Source: Parvibaculum sp040882025 (GTDB lineage Bacteria > Pseudomonadota > Alphaproteobacteria > Parvibaculales > Parvibaculaceae). From it: a stretch of 60,235 nt of DNA. The notes beneath the pieces were generated by a model. That model worked only from the letters and a program-made list of their open reading frames with translations. It was not told where the DNA came from and ran no database searches. Below are positions 30,685 through 39,463 of this stretch, piece by piece (position 1 is the stretch's first letter; every line of letters begins with the position of its first letter). The stretch is from the NCBI RefSeq assembly GCF_040882025.1, contig NZ_JBBECC010000186.1, positions 1 to 60,235 of the forward strand. Direction: 5' to 3'. A program made the translations under genes and the position numbers.

Positions 30685-32073
30685 TCAGTCGCCCGAACGC
30701 CCCGAGCCGGTCGGGTCGAGGCTGCCGGCATCCCCGGCTTTTTCCAGCCTTTTCGCCAGGTCCTCCAGACCTTTGGCCGAGGAAATATGGAGATCGCGCT
30801 GCGGAAACGGGAATTCGATGTCATTGGCGTGAAACGCGTCCCAAATGGCGAGGCGAATGTCGCTGGTGACGTTCACAACGCCCTTTTCCGGGTCCAGCAC
30901 CCAGATGCGGAGCTCGAGATCGACGGAGGAGTCCCCGAACTCGACCAGACGCGCCTGTGGTTTATGCACCTCGTCTTGCAACACGCGCGGCAGCGCCGAT
31001 GTCGCCTCGACCATCAGGTCCATCGCCTTGCGCACATCCGACCGGTAGGAAACGCCGACGCCGATCCGGATGCGGACGGCACGGTTGCTGTACGACCAGT
31101 TGACGACCTGTTGCGTAATGATGTCTTCGTTGGGGATCAGATATTCCTTGCCGTCGCGTGTCGCGACCGTGATATAGCGCGCGCCCATCCGCTCGATCCA
31201 GCCATAGGCGTCGCCGACCTCAATGACATCGCCGGGCTTGAGAGAGCGGTCGAGCAGCAGCATGATCCCGCTCAGCAGGTTGGAGACGACCTTCTGCAAG
31301 CCGAATCCGACGCCGACACCGACCGCGCCGGAGAATATGGCGATGGCCGTGAGGTCGACGCCGACGGAAGTGAGCGCGAAGATTATCGCGGCAATGATGA
31401 AGGCGATGCGCAGTATTTTGACGATCAGGACACGCGCCGCTGCTGAAACGCCTTCCAGCCGCGCCATGCGGTCCTCGGTAAGGCGCAGCAGAAAATTGGC
31501 GGCCAGTATGAATATACCGAAGAGAATGATGCTGTTGATGATGCCAAGCAGCGAGATGCGGAACGCGCCGATGCTGAACGCGGCCGAGTCGAGAAGTGCA
31601 TAGAGGGGTTGCAGCAGGTCCAGCAATGCGAGGGCCGTTATGCTCCAGACGATAGCTGCGACGAGCGACGCCCAGCCGGGCTGGCGGATAAGGCTTGTCG
31701 CGAGCCGTATAACGACCCATGCGGTCAGCAGATTGGCTGCAATCCGGAGAATCTCACCCGGAAGGCCGACCGAGCGTGCCAATGCATAGACGAGCCACAC
31801 GGCCAGCGCAGCCACCAGCGCCGGCACGACAAGCCGCAGCCGCGCCAATGGGCGGTTGAGAACAGGGCTATGGACGGTCCGCTCGGTGAACCGGTCGAAC
31901 GACGGAGCAATTCGCCGCTGGACGATAAAGGCGGCGAAGAGAATGCCGGCAAGCACGGCCGCTTGCGCGAAAGCAGACCACGTGAACATGTGCAACAACG
32001 CCCAACCCTCGAGAGAGGAGACCATGCTGCTGAAATCCAGCGTTGCTTGTGGAGTGTTTGCTGCGCCGTTCAT
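30685..32073 (-). CDS. MscS-family mechanosensitive channel
   Basis: A 462-residue channel that relieves osmotic pressure. Five or six helices precede the MscS core: the pore helix TM3 SVGVDLTAIAIFSGAVGVGVGFGLQ (in part GAVGVGVGFGLQKVVSN), then SGIMLLLDRSLKPGDVIEVGD and the beta-domain with IPNEDIITQQVVNWSYSN. Length is medium for the family and the N-terminal extension (about 200 residues, four helices) is larger than in E. coli MscS. A later ATG (residue 17) cannot be excluded; neither has a strong ribosome site. Confidence 0.92.
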   Translation of the reverse strand: MNGAANTPQATLDFSSMVSSLEGWALLHMFTWSAFAQAAVLAGILFAAFIVQRRIAPSFDRFTERTVHSPVLNRPLARLRLVVPALVAALAVWLVYALARSVGLPGEILRIAANLLTAWVVIRLATSLIRQPGWASLVAAIVWSITALALLDLLQPLYALLDSAAFSIGAFRISLLGIINSIILFGIFILAANFLLRLTEDRMARLEGVSAAARVLIVKILRIAFIIAAIIFALTSVGVDLTAIAIFSGAVGVGVGFGLQKVVSNLLSGIMLLLDRSLKPGDVIEVGDAYGWIERMGARYITVATRDGKEYLIPNEDIITQQVVNWSYSNRAVRIRIGVGVSYRSDVRKAMDLMVEATSALPRVLQDEVHKPQARLVEFGDSSVDLELRIWVLDPEKGVVNVTSDIRLAIWDAFHANDIEFPFPQRDLHISSAKGLEDLAKRLEKAGDAGSLDPTGSGRSGD

Positions 32074-32173
32074 TCTGAACCGCTTCGTTGCTCGGCGATT
32101 GAGCGCCTATACTAGGCGTGCACCTCCGCTGCGGCCAGTATCATCCTGCGGGCACTGAAGAATAGATCGCCGC

Positions 32174-33211
32174 TCAGACGGTTTTCGATACCATGGTCTC
32201 CGCCAGCAGCTCGTAGGAGCGCTCCCGGTCCTTCTGGTCGTAGGTGATGGTAAGAACGACAAAATCGTCGACGCCATGGGCTTCACCCATTGCCAGCAAG
32301 CGCCCGCGCACCTGTTCGGGCGCGCCGGTGATGCCCCGCTGTTCGATCGTGCGCAGCATGGCGCGGTCCTGGTCCGTATAAGGGTAGGCGAGCGCTTCCT
32401 CGATCGAGGGGAAGGGACCGGCACGGTTCTGCAGGAGCTGCATGACCCAGAGATTGCGCGAAGCGGAGATGCGCTTGGCCTCCTCCTCGGTTTCGGCCAC
32501 GGTGACGGAAACGGCCAGTGATCCGCGCGGCGAGGAAAGATGCCGCGAAGCGCGAAAGTTGCGGCGATAGAGTTCCAGCGGTTGTGTGCCGGCATCCTGA
32601 TTGATGAAATGGGCAAAACAGTAGGCCATGCCGAATTGCGCGGCGATGATTGCGCCGTCGCCGCCTGAACCCAGCATCCAGAGATCGGGCATGCCGGGTC
32701 CGCGCGGTGTTGCATGAAGGCCGACGTAAGGGTGATCGGTTGGAAAGCCACCGGCCTCGCCGGCGAGTCCTTGCGAGTCTTCGAGGAACTGTGCCAGCAA
32801 CTCGACCTGCTGCGGAAAGACGCCGACGTCATAGGCCTGCGGCCCCGGCTGCAATGCGCGCGTTGTGCGCATGTCGCCGCCGGGCGCGCGTCCAAGGCCG
32901 AGATCGATACGGCCCGGATAGAGCGTTTCGAGAACACGGAAGCACTCGGCTACCTTGAGCGGGCTGTAATGCGGCAGCATGACGCCGCCCGAGCCGACGC
33001 GGATACGCGATGTCGCGGCGGCGACCGCGCCGATCAGCACTTCCGGCGCCGAACCCGCAAAGGACGATGTGTTGTGATGCTCCGCCAGCCAGTAGCGGCT
33101 GTAACCGAGCCGCTCGGCATGGCGCGCGAGGGCGATCGTGTTGGCGATGGCTTCGGCTGCTGTGCCGCCTTTTCGGATCGGCGATTGATCGAGAACGCTC
33201 AGCGTAACCAT
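32174..33211 (-). CDS. Luciferase-like (LLM) flavin-dependent oxidoreductase
   Basis: A 345-residue TIM-barrel enzyme of the bacterial luciferase family, MsnO8-like group. Starts LSVLDQSPIRKGGTAAEAI, then YWLAEHHNTSSFAGSAPEVLIG, RIRVGSGGVMLPHYSPLKVAE and RIDLGLGRAPGGD, all diagnostic of this subgroup. It uses reduced FMN (or F420 in other taxa) to oxidise a small substrate that the sequence does not reveal. Monocistronic on the minus strand, divergent from a PAS-domain gene with about 210 bases between the starts. Confidence 0.9.
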   Translation of the reverse strand: MVTLSVLDQSPIRKGGTAAEAIANTIALARHAERLGYSRYWLAEHHNTSSFAGSAPEVLIGAVAAATSRIRVGSGGVMLPHYSPLKVAECFRVLETLYPGRIDLGLGRAPGGDMRTTRALQPGPQAYDVGVFPQQVELLAQFLEDSQGLAGEAGGFPTDHPYVGLHATPRGPGMPDLWMLGSGGDGAIIAAQFGMAYCFAHFINQDAGTQPLELYRRNFRASRHLSSPRGSLAVSVTVAETEEEAKRISASRNLWVMQLLQNRAGPFPSIEEALAYPYTDQDRAMLRTIEQRGITGAPEQVRGRLLAMGEAHGVDDFVVLTITYDQKDRERSYELLAETMVSKTV

Positions 33212-33421
33212 GGGAAAAATTTCCTCGCGCCGCGATTGTCGTCCGGGGACATGCCCCTTGCGCGCGCGGTTGTAGCAGGCGGAGAGGCCTTTCCAAGAGG
33301 AAATAGGCTGATTCGCGGTCGGCCTGCACCTTCGCCTCGTTAAAGGCGCGTTAATTCTCCACCCACATCATGCAGAATGACGGGAGAAGGCGCGAACGCC
33401 CGCCCGCGGAAGGAACTATTC

Positions 33422-33982
33422 ATGGCAACCAAAGAGGAGATGATCAAGGCCGCGCGTGCGACGACGACGCGATTCATTCGGCTGTCCGAGCTTGAAGATC
33501 CGATGACGAAATTCATGCTGAATTACTGGACGGAGAAAAAAGGCGACCGTCTGATGCCCGCGCCAGCGGACATGAACCTCGGTGAATTTGCGCGCCACGC
33601 ATCGAAGATTTTCGTGGTCCAGGTCGATCGCGATCCCTTCGACTTGTCCTTCAGGCTCGTCGGCGAGGATGTGATTTCCAATTTCGGTTTCAATCCCAAA
33701 GGCCGCACCTTGCTATCGCTCAACACGGAGCTTCCTGGGCTCGGAACTCTCCTGCATGAGTTTTTCACCTGGATGGTATCGGAGCGCAGGGCTGTCGGTA
33801 CCGGCGGAACGCAGGACATGGTCGACAAGAGCTACAACAATTACGAAGCAATATATCTGCCTTTGTCGCAAGATGGTGAGCAGGTCGATCGGATTCTGGC
33901 GGCGACAGTTTACTATTCCAATTCGGCAAGGGAGGAGCGACCGACAACCGCCGCACAGCCGCGATTTTTATCGGGGGCATAG
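33422..33982 (+). CDS. PAS_5 domain protein, first copy
   Basis: A 186-residue protein with the alphaproteobacterial PAS_5 pattern: LEDPMTKFMLNYWTEKKGDRLMP, a REMDP-like line replaced by PADMNLGEF, FVVQVDRDPFDLSFRLVGEDV and YEAIYLPLSQDGEQVDRIL, given in part. No output domain follows, so it is a single-domain sensor or cell-surface associated protein of unknown role. ATG 33422 is chosen for GGAAGGAAC upstream. A paralogue lies 620 bases downstream on the other side of a thioesterase gene. Confidence 0.84.
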   Translation: MATKEEMIKAARATTTRFIRLSELEDPMTKFMLNYWTEKKGDRLMPAPADMNLGEFARHASKIFVVQVDRDPFDLSFRLVGEDVISNFGFNPKGRTLLSLNTELPGLGTLLHEFFTWMVSERRAVGTGGTQDMVDKSYNNYEAIYLPLSQDGEQVDRILAATVYYSNSAREERPTTAAQPRFLSGA

Positions 33983-33991
33983 CGGGCCGCG

Positions 33992-34435
33992 TTAGTCCGC
34001 GAGTGGCCTTTTCTTCACGCGCTTCACGATACCCGAGAAGTTGAGGAGGACACGCTCGTCGGCGTCATGTCCGGTAAAAACCTGCCCGCGCAGGAAAACC
34101 ATGCTTCCTGTATTTCGTACAATATCGCCACGCGCTTCGATGAATTCGCCGGCGCCCGCTGCCGCAGTGAACTCGCCATTGAGTGAGAGCGTTACAGATG
34201 GCCCCTGAAGGACGGAGCGGCCGATCGCAAAAAGCGAGAAATCGGCGAAGGTCAGCAAGAGCCCGCCATGCAGAAAGCCCCCGCCATTGCAATGTTGTGC
34301 TTTGGCCTCGAAGGCGCAGGTGACCCGCCCGTCGGCATGTTCACGGAAGAAAAAGGGCCCGGCATGATCCTCGAAAGGGTCGTGCCCCTCCCATGTCTGG
34401 TAGCCGGAAAGCCGATTCGGCGCTTCGATATTCAT
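33992..34435 (-). CDS. PaaI-family hotdog thioesterase
   Basis: A 147-residue hotdog-fold acyl-CoA thioesterase. The family motif appears as CNGGGFLHGGLLLTFADFSLFAIGR, shown in part as GGFLHGGLLLTFAD, where the Asp is the likely catalytic residue, followed by TLSLNGEFTAAAGAGEFIEA and GSMVFLRGQVF. It hydrolyses short, medium or aromatic acyl-CoA esters. ATG 34435 (MNIEAPNRLSGYQTWEG) is chosen over a longer reading that gives an unrelated 34-residue tail. Convergent with the first PAS_5 gene, nine bases between stops. Confidence 0.87.
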   Translation of the reverse strand: MNIEAPNRLSGYQTWEGHDPFEDHAGPFFFREHADGRVTCAFEAKAQHCNGGGFLHGGLLLTFADFSLFAIGRSVLQGPSVTLSLNGEFTAAAGAGEFIEARGDIVRNTGSMVFLRGQVFTGHDADERVLLNFSGIVKRVKKRPLAD

Positions 34436-34605
34436 GAACGAATCCGCATGTTTTGATTTTCGAATGCGCGTTTCTATCAGGAAGGCTGCGTACTCCAAAT
34501 CCGTTCCTTTATCCACAGCGTTCCGATGGAGATTCATATTCTGTTAGCAGCTTGGGCGCATTCTGCTTCTGGGCGCGGCGAGAGCTGCAGGCAGGGCGCG
34601 GACCA

Positions 34606-35130
34606 ATGACGCAATCGACCGAAGACTACAGGGACGTCGTTGAACTGGCGGGCGCGGAAACGGTCGCGTTCCGTCGCCTGAAAGATCTGCGGGAGCCGCT
34701 CTGCATCCACATGCTCGAATACTGGAAGAGCGTGCGGGGCGCGCGTGCCATGCCGCGGCCCGACGAGATGGACCCGATTAAGTTTGCCCGTTTCATGCCC
34801 AATCTGCTGATGCTGCAGGTCAACTGGGAACCCTTTGATCTGACCTATCGCCTGCTGGGTGAGGATATTGTCTCTGCACATGGCGCCAATTTCCGCGGCC
34901 GGCGCGTGGTCGAAGTCGATGAGCACAAGCAGGGCTTCGGAACGATTCTCTTCGATTTCTACAAATTCGTGGCCGAGGCCGGCCGCCCCTATGCCGCCGC
35001 CGGCAGCATGGAATATGCAGGGCGAGGCCATGTGACATTCGAGGGCGTTTATATGCCGCTCTCGATCGGCGGCGAGCGCACGGACCGCATTCTCGGCGCC
35101 TCGGTTGCCCGACCCGTCGCAGGCGCCTGA
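34606..35130 (+). CDS. PAS_5 domain protein, second copy
   Basis: A 174-residue paralogue of the protein at 33422: LREPLCIHMLEYWKSVRGARAMP, RPDEMDPIKFARFMPNLLML, EPFDLTYRLLGEDIV and FEGVYMPLSIGGERTDRILG align block by block with the first copy. It keeps the more usual MDP line missing in copy one. No output domain. ATG 34606 is used; upstream in-frame codons give no family similarity. Next gene, 67 bases on, is an acyl-CoA dehydrogenase. Confidence 0.83.
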   Translation: MTQSTEDYRDVVELAGAETVAFRRLKDLREPLCIHMLEYWKSVRGARAMPRPDEMDPIKFARFMPNLLMLQVNWEPFDLTYRLLGEDIVSAHGANFRGRRVVEVDEHKQGFGTILFDFYKFVAEAGRPYAAAGSMEYAGRGHVTFEGVYMPLSIGGERTDRILGASVARPVAGA

Positions 35131-35197
35131 TGTTTTGACCCGCTGGCCTCGTATGGCCTAAATTCCCGCAGCCTTGTCACTGACCAGCGGGAATCCC

Positions 35198-36349
35198 ATG
35201 GCCCTCGACGCCGAAACACGCGAACAGCTCATTTCCTCCGTCCGCCGCTTTGTCGATGAGCGGCTGCGTCCGATCGAGGACAAGGTGTCGGAAACCGATC
35301 AGGTACCGGACGAGATTGTGCAGGAAATGCGCGATCTCGGCCTCTTCGGCATATCTGTGCCCGTCGAATATGGCGGTCTCGGCCTCACCATGGAGGAAGA
35401 GTGCCTGCTGATGTTCGAACTTGGCCGCACTTCGCCGGCCTTTCGCTCGGTCATCGGCACCAATGTGGGCATCGGCAGCCAGGGCATTGTCATGCATGGC
35501 CGCCAGGACCAGAAGGAATACTGGCTGCCGAAGATTGCCAGCGGCGAAGTCATCGTCAGCTTCGCGTTGACGGAGCCTGAAGCGGGATCGGACGCCGCCT
35601 CGCTGAAGGCGACCGCCATTCGCGACGGCGACCACTACATCGTCAATGGCACCAAGCGTTACATCACCAACGCCAACAAGGCCCATGCCTTCACGCTGAT
35701 GGCGCGCACCGATCCGAAGACACCGGGTGCGAAAGGCGTCTCTGCCTTTGTCGTGCCGCGCGATATTCCGGGCATTCATGTTGGCAAGCCGGAAAAGAAA
35801 ATGGGTCAGCAGGGCGCACATATCTGCGACGTGATTTTCGAGGATGCGCGCATCCCCGCCGATTGCCTTCTCGGCGCGGAGGAGGGCAAAGGCTTCGTCA
35901 CCGCCATGCAGGTGCTGGAGCGCGGCCGGCTCCACATCTCCGCCGTCTGCATCGGCGTCGCCGACCGTCTCGTCGAGGATTCGGTGAAATATGCCGCTGA
36001 GCGCAAGCAATTCGGCGCGCCGATCGGAAACCTGCAACTGGTGCAGGCGATGCTGGCGGACTCGAAAATGGAAGCCTATGCGGGGCGCTGCATGGTACTC
36101 GATGCCGCGCGCCGCCGCGATTCTGGCGAGGATGTCGCGACTGAAAGCTCCTGCTGCAAGCTCTTCTGCTCCGAAGCCGTCGGCCGCATCGCCGACCGCG
36201 CGGTGCAGGTGCATGGCGGTGCGGGCTATGTCGCCGATTACGGCATCGAACGCTTCTACCGCGACGTCCGCATCTTCCGCATCTACGAAGGCACCAGCCA
36301 GGTCCAGCAGGTCATTATCGCTCGGAACCTGTTGAAGGCGGTGAACTGA
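35198..36349 (+). CDS. Acyl-CoA dehydrogenase, canonical type
   Basis: A 383-residue canonical ACAD. Blocks are PVEYGGLGLTMEEE, FALTEPEAGSDAASL, the flavin-side ITNANKAHAF, AERKQFGAPIGNLQ, and the C-terminal RIYEGTSQVQQVIIARNL with the classical catalytic Glu after Tyr. Unlike the copies at 5093 and 11649 this one has the standard active-site position. ATG 35198 (MALDAETREQL) has GCGGGAA upstream. It overlaps the convergent TetR gene by 35 bases; the regulator may control it. Short- or branched-chain acyl-CoA substrates would be usual. Confidence 0.92.
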   Translation: MALDAETREQLISSVRRFVDERLRPIEDKVSETDQVPDEIVQEMRDLGLFGISVPVEYGGLGLTMEEECLLMFELGRTSPAFRSVIGTNVGIGSQGIVMHGRQDQKEYWLPKIASGEVIVSFALTEPEAGSDAASLKATAIRDGDHYIVNGTKRYITNANKAHAFTLMARTDPKTPGAKGVSAFVVPRDIPGIHVGKPEKKMGQQGAHICDVIFEDARIPADCLLGAEEGKGFVTAMQVLERGRLHISAVCIGVADRLVEDSVKYAAERKQFGAPIGNLQLVQAMLADSKMEAYAGRCMVLDAARRRDSGEDVATESSCCKLFCSEAVGRIADRAVQVHGGAGYVADYGIERFYRDVRIFRIYEGTSQVQQVIIARNLLKAVN

Positions 36350-37025
36350 GCGCCATTTCGCGCATCACCAGAGCCGTCAGGTGATCGGCGAAGGCTTGCG
36401 GCTCCATCGGCCGTTCGGACGCGGTCACATAGCGGTGCACCATGCTCTCCACAAGCGTCGTCGCCACATACGCGCTGCGCGTCGGATCGGCACAGACACT
36501 GTGCGGGAAGTCGCGCAACATCGCCTCCAGCGCCGTCCGCATCCGGCGCTCAACCCGTTCCAGCGTCGCGCGGACATGGGGCGGGCGGGGGCAGTCCTCG
36601 AAAATGATCCGGTGAAGCTCGGGATCGGTGACATGCAGGTCGAGCGTCGCCTTCACAAGCGCGCCAACGCGCGCGCGTGGCGGCGCGGCGGCGGTCGCTT
36701 CCATGACGCTGCTTAGCGTCGTCACCGACTCGTCGATATGCTTTTCCATCAGCGCGACGAGAAGCGATTCCTTGTTGGGAAAATACTGATAGATCGAGCC
36801 GACCGAGACGCCCGCGCGTTCCGCGATCCGGTTGGTCGTCGCACCTTTTGCCCCATGCGCCCGGAAAATCTGAGCCGCCGCTTCCAAAATGGTATCGACC
36901 GTTGCCGCCGAACGGCGCTGAACGGGCCGTCTGACAGCCGTTTTTGACGATCGGCGGGCCACGGATTCGTCTCCTTGCGAACGCGAGTTGGGCGGGGCTT
37001 TCCCGAACATATAATCGGCGGTCAT
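36315..37025 (-). CDS. TetR-family regulator
   Basis: A 236-residue repressor. The N-terminal HTH (about 40-85) has TVDTILEAAAQIFRAHGAKG, ATTNRIAERAGVSVGSIYQYF and PNKESLL. A basic 35-residue N-terminal tail precedes it. The ligand domain contains RARVGALVKATLDLHV and SAYVATTLVESMVHRYV, like AefR-type C-domains. ATG 37010 (MFGKAPP) is an alternative start. It ends inside the last codons of the acyl-CoA dehydrogenase gene and is divergent from a CPBP gene with 56 bases between starts. Confidence 0.88.
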   Translation of the reverse strand: MTADYMFGKAPPNSRSQGDESVARRSSKTAVRRPVQRRSAATVDTILEAAAQIFRAHGAKGATTNRIAERAGVSVGSIYQYFPNKESLLVALMEKHIDESVTTLSSVMEATAAAPPRARVGALVKATLDLHVTDPELHRIIFEDCPRPPHVRATLERVERRMRTALEAMLRDFPHSVCADPTRSAYVATTLVESMVHRYVTASERPMEPQAFADHLTALVMREMALSSPPSTGSER

Positions 37026-37081
37026 CCTGACGGTGCTGCTTCGGCGCTGTCAACGGGCCGGTTCGAAGGGAAGATATCGCG

Positions 37082-37810
37082 ATGGACGACACATTTTCGA
37101 TTCTGCTGGACTACAACGCGCGTATGGCGCCGGGAATGCTGGTTTTCACCCTTTGCCTTGTGCTTCTCCCCTTGCGCGCCGTCGGCATCCGCATTGCCCT
37201 CTACATCGCGATCTTCATCCTGGTCCGCGATGCCATGACGCCGGTCGGACTCTGGAATGTCGAAGGTCTGCGCATCGGCTTCTATTCCGACGGCGCCGTG
37301 CTTGCTCTGCTCGGCATATCGTCTGTCCTGGGCGTTGCCTTTCTCTGGTTCGTTGAGCGAGACATGCGCGCCCTCCTCGTCTGGCAAAAGGGAAATCTCG
37401 GGGCCGGCCTGGCCGCGGGCCTTGGTGCGGGCCTCGTCATCGGTCTCGGCGCCATGTCCCTCTCGGGCTTCTCCCCGCGCCTTACCGATTTTGCACCGGG
37501 CTTTGTCGCCGGGTTGGTCGTACTGGTCTATGGCGGCAATCTGCTCGAAGAAGTGCTCTTCCGCGGCTATTTGCAGGGTCGCCTCGAAACATATGTGACG
37601 CCCGTTCGAGCTGCATTGCTGAGCGGCCTCATCTTCGCCGCGTGTCATTCCTACCTCGCGCTCACGGTCACCGATGCGGGCTGGTCCATCCTCGCCTTCA
37701 CCGCCGTCGAGGGTATCGCCTGCGGCTTCGTGCGCTTGCGCTATGGCATCTGGGCAGCCGCGCTGACGCACGGCACGGCGATCCTGCTGATTGCTATGCC
37801 GATGATGTGA
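37082..37810 (+). CDS. CPBP-family intramembrane metalloprotease
   Basis: A 242-residue polytopic membrane protein with about seven helices. The glutamate pair and Arg of the CPBP (Abi, Rce1-like) family are in NLLEEVLFRGYLQ (Glu156, Glu157, Arg161), the first conserved His in AACHSYLA (His189) and a second in LTHGTA (near 230). These residues form the zinc site of the Rce1-like proteases. Substrate unknown. Divergent from TetR; followed 37 bases later by the uracil-DNA glycosylase gene. Confidence 0.88.
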   Translation: MDDTFSILLDYNARMAPGMLVFTLCLVLLPLRAVGIRIALYIAIFILVRDAMTPVGLWNVEGLRIGFYSDGAVLALLGISSVLGVAFLWFVERDMRALLVWQKGNLGAGLAAGLGAGLVIGLGAMSLSGFSPRLTDFAPGFVAGLVVLVYGGNLLEEVLFRGYLQGRLETYVTPVRAALLSGLIFAACHSYLALTVTDAGWSILAFTAVEGIACGFVRLRYGIWAAALTHGTAILLIAMPMM

Positions 37811-37847
37811 ATTGGCGTGCAGGCGGCGGCAATGCCACAATGCCCGG

Positions 37848-38456
37848 ATGAGGAAGCTCGATCGTCTCGTCTGCGACATTCGCGCCTGTCGCATCTGTAT
37901 AGAAACGCCGCGCAACAAACCCTTGCCGCATGAGCCGCGCCCTGTCTTGCGCGTATCGCGTACCGCGCGTCTCTGCATCGTGGGGCAGGCGCCGGGCACC
38001 CGCGTTCATGCTTCCGGCACGCCCTTTACCGATCCGAGCGGCGACCGGTTGCGCGACTGGATGGGCGTGACGCCGGACGAGTTCTACGACGTCTCCCGCA
38101 TCGCCATCGTGCCCATGGGTTTCTGCTTTCCGGGCCTTGATGCCAAAGGCGGCGATCTGCCGCCGCGCCGCGAATGCGCCGACCGCTGGCGTCACGAGCT
38201 TTTCGAATTGATGCCGCAATTGGAGCTGACATTGCTTGTCGGTCAATATGCACAAGCTTGGCATCTCGAAAAGACCCGGAAAGAAAATCTCACCGCCACC
38301 GTTGCCGCATGGAAGGAATACCTTCCCCGCGCCCTTCCTTTGCCCCATCCTTCATGGCGCAACAATACGTGGATCAAGAAGAATCCATGGTTTGAGGCGG
38401 AGCTGCTGCCAATGCTGAAACGCGAAATACGACGCCTCGTTGGAGATGCCGCATGA
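37848..38456 (+). CDS. Uracil-DNA glycosylase family protein with Fe-S cysteines
   Basis: A 202-residue DNA repair enzyme of the uracil-DNA glycosylase superfamily. The first active-site motif is GQAPGTRVHASGTPFTDPSG (residues 46-65) and the second is LPHPSWRN near the C-terminus. Four cysteines (Cys14, Cys17, Cys93, Cys110) match the spacing of the [4Fe-4S] ligands of family 4 enzymes. The motif has GQAPG where family 4 has GEAPG, so it may belong to a divergent subgroup. ATG 37848 starts MRKLDRLVCDIRACRIC. Its stop overlaps the start of the next gene as ATGA. Confidence 0.85.
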   Translation: MRKLDRLVCDIRACRICIETPRNKPLPHEPRPVLRVSRTARLCIVGQAPGTRVHASGTPFTDPSGDRLRDWMGVTPDEFYDVSRIAIVPMGFCFPGLDAKGGDLPPRRECADRWRHELFELMPQLELTLLVGQYAQAWHLEKTRKENLTATVAAWKEYLPRALPLPHPSWRNNTWIKKNPWFEAELLPMLKREIRRLVGDAA

Positions 38457-39460
38457 GGCGGGCAGGGCGGCTTCTCCTCTCCGCGGCGATAGTGGTTGCC
38501 GGCATTGCCGCCTGCGCACCGCGCCTGATGGCGGTCGGCGATCCCGTTTACAATGCGCGTCTCGACATCGTCGCGGCATCGACCACGGCGATCATGGCGG
38601 ACGGCGCCTCGCTCCCCATGCGCGTCTTCCTCGCGGACGAGCCCCACGCAGCCGTCGTCGCGTTGCACGGATTCAACGATTATTCCAATGCTTTCTCGGA
38701 ACCAGGCCCCGGACCGTGGCTTGCGGAGCGCGGCATTGTCGTCTACGCGATCGACCAACGCGGCTTCGGTCGCGCACCGGGACGCGGGCTTTGGGCGGGC
38801 GACAACCGCATGGCGGAGGATGCGGCAAGCGTCGTGAAGCTCGTGCGTACCCGTCATCCGGATCTGCCGGTCTATCTTCTCGGGGTAAGCATGGGCGGCG
38901 CCGTCGCCATGCGCACCATGATGCTGCCGGAGCCGCCGGAGATCGACGGCCTCATTTTGGCGGCGCCTGCCGTCTGGGGCTGGCGGGTGATGAATGATTT
39001 CTACAGCGTCGTTCTCTGGGCCTCGGCCCACATCGCGCCGTCCTACACGCTGACGGGCCGCGGCCTTGAGATCATGCCGTCGGACAATATCGAAATGCTC
39101 CGCGCCCTCGGTCGCGATCCGCTCGTCATCAAGGAAACGCGGATCGATACGATCTACGGCCTCGTCAATCTGATGGACAGCGCCTATGCCGTTGCGCCCG
39201 ATCTCGGCGTGCCGGTGCTGCTGCTCTATGGCGCGAACGACCGGATCGTCCCTGCGCCCCCTCTGGCCGATGCGCTCGCCGCCATGCGATCGGGCGCGGC
39301 GCCGGTGACGGCCCTGTGTTATCCGGAAGGCTGGCATATGCTGCTTCGCGATCTGCAGCGCGAGGCGGTCTGGCGCGATATCACGGCATGGATTTCCGGC
39401 GACGCAATCGTCTCGGGCCATGCCGACCTGCAGCCTTGCGGCGCGCTTGCAGGCGGCTGA
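38453..39460 (+). CDS. Alpha/beta hydrolase, predicted lipoprotein (lysophospholipase-like)
   Basis: A 335-residue serine hydrolase. The N-terminus is a short hydrophobic stretch ending IAAC, which fits a lipobox with Cys21, so the protein is probably a lipoprotein anchored in the periplasm. The nucleophile elbow GVSMGG has Ser146, the oxyanion region VVALHGFNDYSNAF is at 68-81, and the acid and histidine are in LYGANDRIVPAPP and GWHMLLRD. The fold and motifs match the Hydrolase_4 group of monoglyceride lipases. Translation is coupled to the uracil-DNA glycosylase by ATGA. Confidence 0.87.
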   Translation: MRRAGRLLLSAAIVVAGIAACAPRLMAVGDPVYNARLDIVAASTTAIMADGASLPMRVFLADEPHAAVVALHGFNDYSNAFSEPGPGPWLAERGIVVYAIDQRGFGRAPGRGLWAGDNRMAEDAASVVKLVRTRHPDLPVYLLGVSMGGAVAMRTMMLPEPPEIDGLILAAPAVWGWRVMNDFYSVVLWASAHIAPSYTLTGRGLEIMPSDNIEMLRALGRDPLVIKETRIDTIYGLVNLMDSAYAVAPDLGVPVLLLYGANDRIVPAPPLADALAAMRSGAAPVTALCYPEGWHMLLRDLQREAVWRDITAWISGDAIVSGHADLQPCGALAGG

Positions 39461-39463
39461 TGC

